Source: Prorocentrum cordatum | Lineage: Eukaryota > Sar > Dinophyceae > Prorocentrales > Prorocentraceae | DNA length: 22,500 nucleotides | Direction of reading: 5' to 3' | Assembly (NCBI GenBank): GCA_963575745.1 | Contig: CAUYUJ010010373.1 | Coordinates: 5,001 to 27,500 of the forward strand | Shown here: positions 16,577 to 22,500 of the stretch, one piece after another | How the letters are laid out: the number at the start of each line of letters is the position of its first letter | Position numbering within the stretch: position 1 is the stretch's first letter | Position numbers and translations under genes: made by a program | The notes under the pieces: model-generated | Database searches by the model: none | Told to the model about the DNA's origin: nothing | Seen by the model: only the letters and a program-made list of their open reading frames with translations

Positions 16577-17557
16577 GCACGTGCTCTTGTTCTGGATGGC
16601 GCCGTCTCCGACCTGGTCTACGTGCACCAGGCCGTGCTAGCAGGCGATTCTTTCGCCACCACCTTCATGAAGCTGCAGCTGATTGAAAGTGTTGATCGCA
16701 CGCAGCGGGCTGTGCCCGCGGTGTCGCCCGCCATCGCGGTCGACGACCTGGTCCTCCAGCGGCACGGTGGAGAGCATAGGGTGAGCCAAGACATCGTCAT
16801 GGCGGCGCAGGTGCTGGTGAACGGTCTCAGCAGGGACAGCATCCGCACCGCTACCAAGAAGTCGCAGGTTCTTGCATCGAGTACGGCCCTCGCCCGAACT
16901 CTGAAGGCCAAGTTGATCGCGATCACTGGTGCTCGAGCCGCCAGACACGCGAGGAACCTCGGCACGGACTTTGCTCAAGGGCGCGCGCTGGGGCGACAGG
17001 TGCGACGAGCGCGCCTCTGTGCTGCTGAGCGACGGGTACCTAGAGTACGGCGGCTCTTGGGAAATGGAGGTCGACGGGGTATAGCTGCCCGCATCGCCAA
17101 GCAGGGCCTCGAGGCAGGTTACGCGTACAGTGTGACCTGCACGGGGCTCAGCGACGCCGACCTTCAGTCTGCTCGTTCGTCTGCCTTCGGTTCCACGGAG
17201 GCCCGAGTGGACGGCGAGAGTCGCGCGCTCAGTCTCATGCTATCGCCTGTGCGCGAGCTCGACCCCATCTTTCGGGCCACCCTCGGTCCAGTTTGTATGT
17301 TGCATCGTGCAGTCTGGGACAAGTGGCTGCCGCAATCCATTCTGTCTTCTGTGATGGCGTGGACATCCACCCATGTGAAGTCTTGGGCTCAAGTTCGCGG
17401 GCCCATCAGCGCAGCGTTCATGTCCCTGCTGCGCGTCGGATGGGCGGCGGCCAGCATCGGCACCTGGATCAATTCGGCGACTGGCGCAGTGTATAAGCCG
17501 CTGGATTTCTCGCCGTGGTATACGAAGCAAGTGGTGCGGAAAGCAGTTCTTTGGTGA
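16577..17557 (+). pseudogene. retrotransposon polyprotein part 2: reverse transcriptase active site and thumb
   Basis: This is in the same frame as part 1. It reads AVLAGDSFATTFMK, then SPAIAVDDLVLQ. The paired Asp at 16742-16747 (polyprotein positions 626-627) are the reverse transcriptase catalytic pair, here in an A-V-D-D context instead of the usual Y/F-x-D-D. QVLASSTALAR and ARHARNLGTDF follow; I recall these as conserved after the palm in the dinoflagellate elements. The rest, to KAVLW, is the thumb/connection region. It ends at TGA 17555-17557, after which QFQKVADELPH continues in frame. No ATG is needed or expected at the start of this part. Confidence 0.8.
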
Positions 17558-19252
17558 CAGTTTCAGAAGGTTGCTGACGAGCTGCCGCATTTGGACAACG
17601 GATTCAATATCGCACAACTGAGGAAGTGGATCCATCGAGGACGGCCGACGACGTCGGAAGGGCGGGTGTGGCCCACCCTTGGTGCAGAGGAGCGACGGCA
17701 TGCCAGGTCGCTCATCGTCGGCGGCCAGTGGGCCAACCATCGCCGCTTTCACAATGAACCACGGTATGCTCGTTCGGAAGAGTGCAAGTTGTGCCCAGGG
17801 CATGTCGGTACGCTCTGGCATCGACATATGGAGTGTGCTCACCACTGGCCGCAGGCGGAGTTGCCAGCCGCCATCGCCACGCTCCAGAGGCAGGCGGACC
17901 GCCCCAATTTCGTCACGTTGGTCGAACAGTTGTTGCTGGTGCGACCGCAGGTGGTGTGGCAGCCACCCCAGGACGAGATTCTTTCGTCTGTCAAGTGGAT
18001 GCTGGGGAACGGTGCTATGCCTTTTCACAACGACGAGCTGTTCACCGATGGCTCGGCCTTCGGCCTCGACCTCGACTACGGCATGGCTGGCTGTGCGGTG
18101 GTGCAGTTACCCCTCGGGCCTGGCTGGTACGACCCTGGCCCGAAGTGTGCCATTCGAGCCTTGGGGTCGCCGCTTATGGGGATGCATCAATCTATTGAAG
18201 GTGCTGGGCTCCTCGCGGTGCTCATTCTTCTTCGTCGCAGCCTGGCGCCCATCGCTGTGAGGATTGATGCCAGTTGCGTGGTTGACGGTCTTCTGGTGCG
18301 TGGACCTGTGGGTGCGTGTGGTGCCTCTCACAGCTGGGCTTTCTTGTGGCGTATGGTTTGGAGTGCGATTGGAGACTTTCGTGGGCTTGGCCCTGACGGG
18401 CTCACCGTGCTCAAAGTGAAAGGGCACGGCACTCTGCGAGATGTAGAAGCAGGCCGCTTGTCTCGATGGGAGCGTCGGCGTAACCTCGAGGCCGACGATT
18501 GGGCCAAGCACGTCACTCGTCCGTGCGCCCTGGGCGAAGCCGACAGGATGGGGATCAGGCGCTCACGCCTGATGGTGGACGGTGTTGTGGCTTGGGTTTC
18601 CTGTGCTGGTGCCCCAGCGTCGGCTGCTCGCGATGACATTGACACGGATGTGGTTATCAAGTCCCCGCCGAAGATTCGGCTCAGCCTCACGGAGCACGAG
18701 TTCGTGGTCGAGGAAAGCTGTTGGAGATGCTCCAAGTGCGGGCGATACGCTGCAACCGAGCATTCCAAGCACAAGCTGTTCAGCCTGCCCTGCATCCCAC
18801 GGCCTGTGTCCAGTGCCCCGCGCTCGTATGACACGTCGGGGGTGAAACGACCTGCAGCAGCGGCTGGGATTGTGGCAGCAGCGGCTGCCGCGGCTGTTGT
18901 TTCGCAGGCCAGCGGCAGTGATGCTGGCAGCGACGACGGTGGCGGTGCTGCACGGCACAGAGTTGACGATCCGCAGGTGGCAGCTGCCTCGTCATGCAGT
19001 GCGGGCGAGACAGCCGTGGGGCACGCCGACATGGCGAGAGGACATGATATCCGCATTGCCCACGGTTACCGTGTATGTATAAAATGTTGCTACTTTGTTC
19101 GTGAACGTGAGGGGCTCGTCCGTGACCTTGGGAAGGATTGCACAGGACACCCTCGCAAAGGTGATAATGCCGGTCGAGTTCGCCAGCAGCGCAGGGACCT
19201 GATCCTCTTGGGCGAAGATCCCAAGTCTCGAAAGCCCATTTCGCATTCTTAA
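17558..19252 (+). pseudogene. retrotransposon polyprotein part 3: zinc knuckle, RNase H, C-terminal zinc modules
   Basis: With residue 1 at 17591, a zinc-knuckle motif CKLCPG...HRHMECAHH lies at 65-85. RNase H follows: LFTDGSAFG (Asp 153), SIEGAGLLAV (Glu 203), RIDASCVVDG (Asp 226), KVKGHG (His 279) and NLEADDWAK (Asp 302/303). All expected acidic positions are therefore present. A linker holds an alanine run (422-436) and a DAGSDDGGG stretch. Two modules of the form C-x2-C ... C follow: CWRCSKC to LPC (377-401) and CIKC to DCTGHP (496-521). They probably bind nucleic acid. The frame ends at TAA 19250-19252. This part alone has no disabling mutation. Confidence 0.85.
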
Positions 19253-19680
19253 GTCTCTGTGGCAGTGCGCGCGGTTGCTTCTGAGTCCCGGCTTTTGGCG
19301 CTGTGCACTTTTGCTTCGGAGTTCGTTTTTCCTTTCTCACGCTCCGCGTGGCATCGCCCCGAGCTTGTTGACCGTGCTGCTCACTTCAACGGTCCTTTCA
19401 GTTGATTGTGTGTTCTGCACGCTTCGCGTGATATCCTCCAAGGCGAGCTGATGTCATGCCATTCCTCGCACGCTTCGCGTGGCTTAGACTACGGGTGCGT
19501 GAGTTTCGCGCGCTTCGCGCGCCGCTTGCCCTAAGGGGCGAGCGCCGCCGTGCCCCTGCTGCGGCTTGGACTTGGGTCCTGCCGACGCGTTGCATGGTTC
19601 GATCGGGCCGTGGGGCTCTGTCGGGGCGGCCCTGGTGGCTGCCGCGTGTACAGCTTGGCTGTGCGCACTGGCACGTCTAA
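19253..19680 (+). other. 3' untranslated region of the LINE-like element with four hairpins
   Basis: Non-coding DNA follows the last stop. CACGCTCCGCGTG (19338-19350), CACGCTTCGCGTG (19418-19430 and 19469-19481) and GCGCGCTTCGCGCGC (19508-19522) are near-identical short hairpins with a TTC or TCC turn. They lie 80, 51 and 39 bases apart. Structured 3' ends are recognised by reverse transcriptase in several LINE families, so a role in template recognition is possible but unproven. Confidence 0.6.
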
Positions 19681-20060
19681 ACGCACGCGCGCACGCACGC
19701 ACGCGCGCGCACGCGCACGCGCACGCGCACACGCACACGCACACGCACACACCACACGCACACGCACGCAGCCCACGCACCACACACACCACACACCACA
19801 CACCCCACACACACCACACACCACACACCACACACACACCACGCACACCGCACACACCACACACACCATACACACCACGCACATCGCGCACACCACACAC
19901 CACACGCACCACACACACACGCACACGCACGCGCACACACACACACACACTACACATTACACACACCACACACACCACACACACCACACACACCACACAC
20001 CACACCACACACACCACACACACACCACACACTCACCACACACACTTCACACACACGCAC
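19681..20060 (+). repeat. CACG / CACACC satellite block
   Basis: The first 75 bases are (GCAC)n and (GCGCAC)n. They pass into (CACACC)- and CACACACC-type units with scattered CACGC. The + strand contains almost no T. Valine/cysteine-rich frames on the minus strand here and in the following blocks are products of GTGTG repeats. Confidence 0.95.
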
Positions 20061-20460
20061 GCACGCACAACACAACACAACACAACACAACACAACACAA
20101 CACAACACAACACAACACAACGCATCGCAACACAACACAACACAACACAACACACCACAACACAACACACCACACCACACCACACCACACCACACCACAC
20201 CACACCAACACCACGCCACACCACACCACTCCACACCACAACACAGCGCAACACAATTCAACACAACACAACACAACACAACACAACACAACACAACGCA
20301 ACGCAACGCAACGCAACGCAACGCGACATAACACAACGCAACACAACACAACACAGCACAGCACAGCACAGCACAATACAACACAACACAACACAACACA
20401 CCACAACACAACACAACACACCACGCCACACCACACCACACCACACCACACCACACACAC
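20061..20460 (+). repeat. CACAA pentamer block with CCACA interludes
   Basis: (ACACA)-type pentamers in phase AACAC dominate at 20067-20160, 20240-20345 and 20380-20425. Between them are (CACAC)-pentamers in phase CCACA (20160-20240 and 20415-20458). Substitution to CGCAA gives a local (CGCAA)n run at 20295-20325. The 5-base periodicity distinguishes it from its neighbours. Confidence 0.9.
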
Positions 20461-20830
20461 CACACACACCACACAACACACACAACACTCACACAACACG
20501 TACACAACACACACAACACACAACACACACAACACACACAAATCACACACACAACACACACAACAGACAGAACACACAACACACTCACACAACACACAAC
20601 ACACAACACACACAACACACACCACACACAACACACAACACACACACCACACACAACACACACAGCACGCACAACACACAACACACAGAACACACACAGC
20701 CACACACAACACACAACACACACAACACACACACAACTTACACAACATACACACAGCACACACAACACACACAACACACACAACACAACACACACAACAC
20801 GCAACACACACCACACACAACACACACATA
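20461..20830 (+). repeat. ACACACAAC block
   Basis: Mixed units of 8-10 bases (ACACACAAC, ACACACACC) run without a strict period, with rare T (CTTACACAACATACAC near 20738). It links the pentamer block to the CAGA block. Confidence 0.85.
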
Positions 20831-21840
20831 CGCACACAGACACACACAGACACACACAGCCACACGCAGCCACACACAGCCACACACAGCCACACACAGC
20901 CACGCACAGCCACACACAGACACACACAGGCACACACAGACACACACACAGACACACACAGACGCACACAGGCACACAGACACACACACAGGGACGCGCG
21001 CACACATGCAGACACACACAGACGCACACACAGACACACTCAGACACACACCCACACACAAAGACACACACAAAGAAACACTCAGACACGCACGCAGACA
21101 CAGAGACACAGACACACACAGACACTCACAGACACAGACAGACAGACACACACAGACACACACAGGCACACACACAGACGCACACAGACACACGCAGACA
21201 CACACAGACGCACACAGACACACGCAGACACACACAGACACACACAGGCACACACAGACACACACAGACACACACAGACGCACACAGACACACACAGACA
21301 CACACGGACACACGCAGACACACCCAGGCACGCCCAGACACACACAGACACACACAGCCAAACACAGACACACACAGACTCATACAGACACACACAGACA
21401 CACACAGACACACACAGACACACACACGCACACAGACAGACACACAGACACAGACACACACAGACACACACAGGCACACGCACACGCACACGCACAGACG
21501 CACACAGACACACACAGACACACACAGACACACACAGACACACACTTACACACTCAGACACACACACAGACACACACAGACACACCCAGTCACACAAGAC
21601 ACACACAACACACACAGACACACACAGACACACACAGACACACACAGACACACACAGGCACACACAGACACACACAGGCACACACAGACACACACAGCCA
21701 CCCGCAGCCACACAGACACACACAGCCACACACACAGACACACACAGCCACACACAGACACACACAGACACACGCAGACACACACAGACACACACACAGA
21801 CACACAGTCACACGCAGACACACACAGACACACACAGACA
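20831..21840 (+). repeat. CACACAGA octamer satellite
   Basis: About 1 kb of (CACACAGA)n-type units, with variants carrying GCC, GGC or CGC in place of GAC, including a (CACACAGC)n stretch at 20860-20930. The even 8- and 10-base spacing shows a third repeat class in the same field. Confidence 0.9.
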
Positions 21841-22240
21841 CACCCCCACACACCCCCACACACCCCCACGCACCCCCACACACCCCCACACACCCCCACG
21901 CGCCCCCACAACAAAAAATAAACGCGCCCCACACTCCCCCTGCACAATCACCCCACACCCCACGCACAAATTCCCACGCAACAGACCCCCACACACCCCC
22001 CACGCACACCCAGCCATCCCCACAACAAAATTCACCACACCCCCCAAACGCACCCCCCCCCCACACACGCAACACAAGAACACACACACACGCCCGCACA
22101 CACACGCGCGCGCGCGACCGCACGCACGCACGCACGCGCACGCACGCAACGCACAGCGCACGCACGCACGCACGCCGCGACGCACGCACATCACGTCACG
22201 CAAACGCACGCACTCACCCGCACACGCGCACAGACAAAAA
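21841..22240 (+). repeat. CACACCCC and CACG blocks
   Basis: (CACACCCC)n at 21841-21905 gives way to C-rich DNA with A runs to about 22075. (GCAC)n and (CGCA)n follow to about 22230, ending at an A run of eleven (22237-22247). Confidence 0.85.
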
Positions 22241-22500
22241 AAAAAAAGGAAATCAAAATACAGCGCAGGCACGCGCACAGCACACACTCGCTACGCGCAC
22301 TACTGCACACACTCTCTCACGCACAAAACGCAAACGACACGCATGCAACGCCACGCACAGGCACGCAAAAAACAGGTACGCAACAGGTACCACCAAGCAC
22401 TACAGACACCAAACAATAACGCACAGACCAGGACGCAACAGACACGCACAGACACGCACAGACAACGCACAGACACGCACAGACACGCACAGACACGCAC
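22241..22500 (+). repeat. AC-rich tail ending in CACGCACAGA units, continuing past the window
   Basis: T-poor, AC-rich DNA with less regular units. From 22432 the decamer GACACGCACA is tandem up to the last base, so the array continues outside the window. Confidence 0.85.

Larger units (their letters stand above)
14775..19680 (+). mobile_element. LINE-like non-LTR retrotransposon (EN-RT-RNase H), degenerate
   Basis: One reading frame from 14861 to 19252 (1462 codons with the final stop) encodes, in order, an apurinic-type endonuclease remnant, reverse transcriptase, a zinc knuckle, RNase H and two C-terminal zinc-binding modules. Two in-frame stops (TAG 16574-16576 and TGA 17555-17557) divide it into three, so this copy is probably dead. 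There is no long terminal repeat, integrase or protease. The endonuclease lacks its N-terminal third, so the copy is 5'-truncated or its 5' part has decayed. The 3' end is set at the start of the CA satellite, which may be the element's own simple-repeat tail. Both ends are approximate. Confidence 0.8.

Noticed and set aside
19950-21125. Long minus-strand open frames rich in Cys and Val across the CA satellite
   Set aside because: They are direct translations of GTGTGT-type repeats, open in several frames at once, with no other residues expected of a protein.

Overview
This window looks like nuclear DNA of a dinoflagellate. Three independent observations point there. (1) A near-perfect relic of the dinoflagellate spliced leader lies at 12508-12524 (16 of 17 bases). 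(2) A long endonuclease / reverse transcriptase / RNase H polyprotein at 14861-19252 has the layout, GC-rich third positions and C-terminal zinc-binding modules that I associate with dinoflagellate LINE-like elements. (3) A transposase-like gene at about 838-2119 resembles a high-copy dinoflagellate family I recall from memory. The enormous simple-repeat content fits this. I cannot name the species.

Layout, left to right. 1-530: non-coding, with a TGCAA-type degenerate repeat. 838-2119: 5'-truncated, frameshifted transposase-like pseudogene, flanked on both sides by GA-rich purine tracts. 2520-6950: no recognisable gene. This stretch holds a GC-rich direct/inverted repeat cluster (3556-3805), a CAACCATC minisatellite (4397-4559), a nested hairpin (4713-4769), a GGA tract (6046-6335) and a TA microsatellite. 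6948-8837: the 3' part of a probable intron-containing host gene. Four exons joined by three GT-AG introns keep one reading frame to a TGA, but I do not recognise the product. 8838-10085: repeat-rich non-coding DNA. 10086-10872: a 787-bp block bounded by 27-bp inverted repeats and made of two nested minisatellites, which I regard as a candidate foldback-type mobile element. 10873-12300: degenerate short repeats, then about 930 bp of pyrimidine tract. 12334-12466: three copies of a palindromic motif. 12508-12830: spliced-leader relic followed by a short intact ORF, consistent with a retroposed mRNA. 13455-14800: dispersed motifs and a second, diverged copy of the LINE 5' segment. 14775-19680: the LINE-like element, with two in-frame stops and a 3' region carrying four similar hairpins. 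19681-22500: a CA-type satellite field, almost without T on the + strand, running off the window.

No operon, bacterial regulatory signals, CRISPR array, rRNA or convincing tRNA gene is present. The genic content is dominated by mobile or retroposed DNA: one DNA-transposon-like relic, one LINE-like relic, one spliced-leader-tagged cDNA candidate and one TIR-bounded satellite block. There is a single probable host gene. All functional calls rest on reading motifs by eye; no database search was possible.
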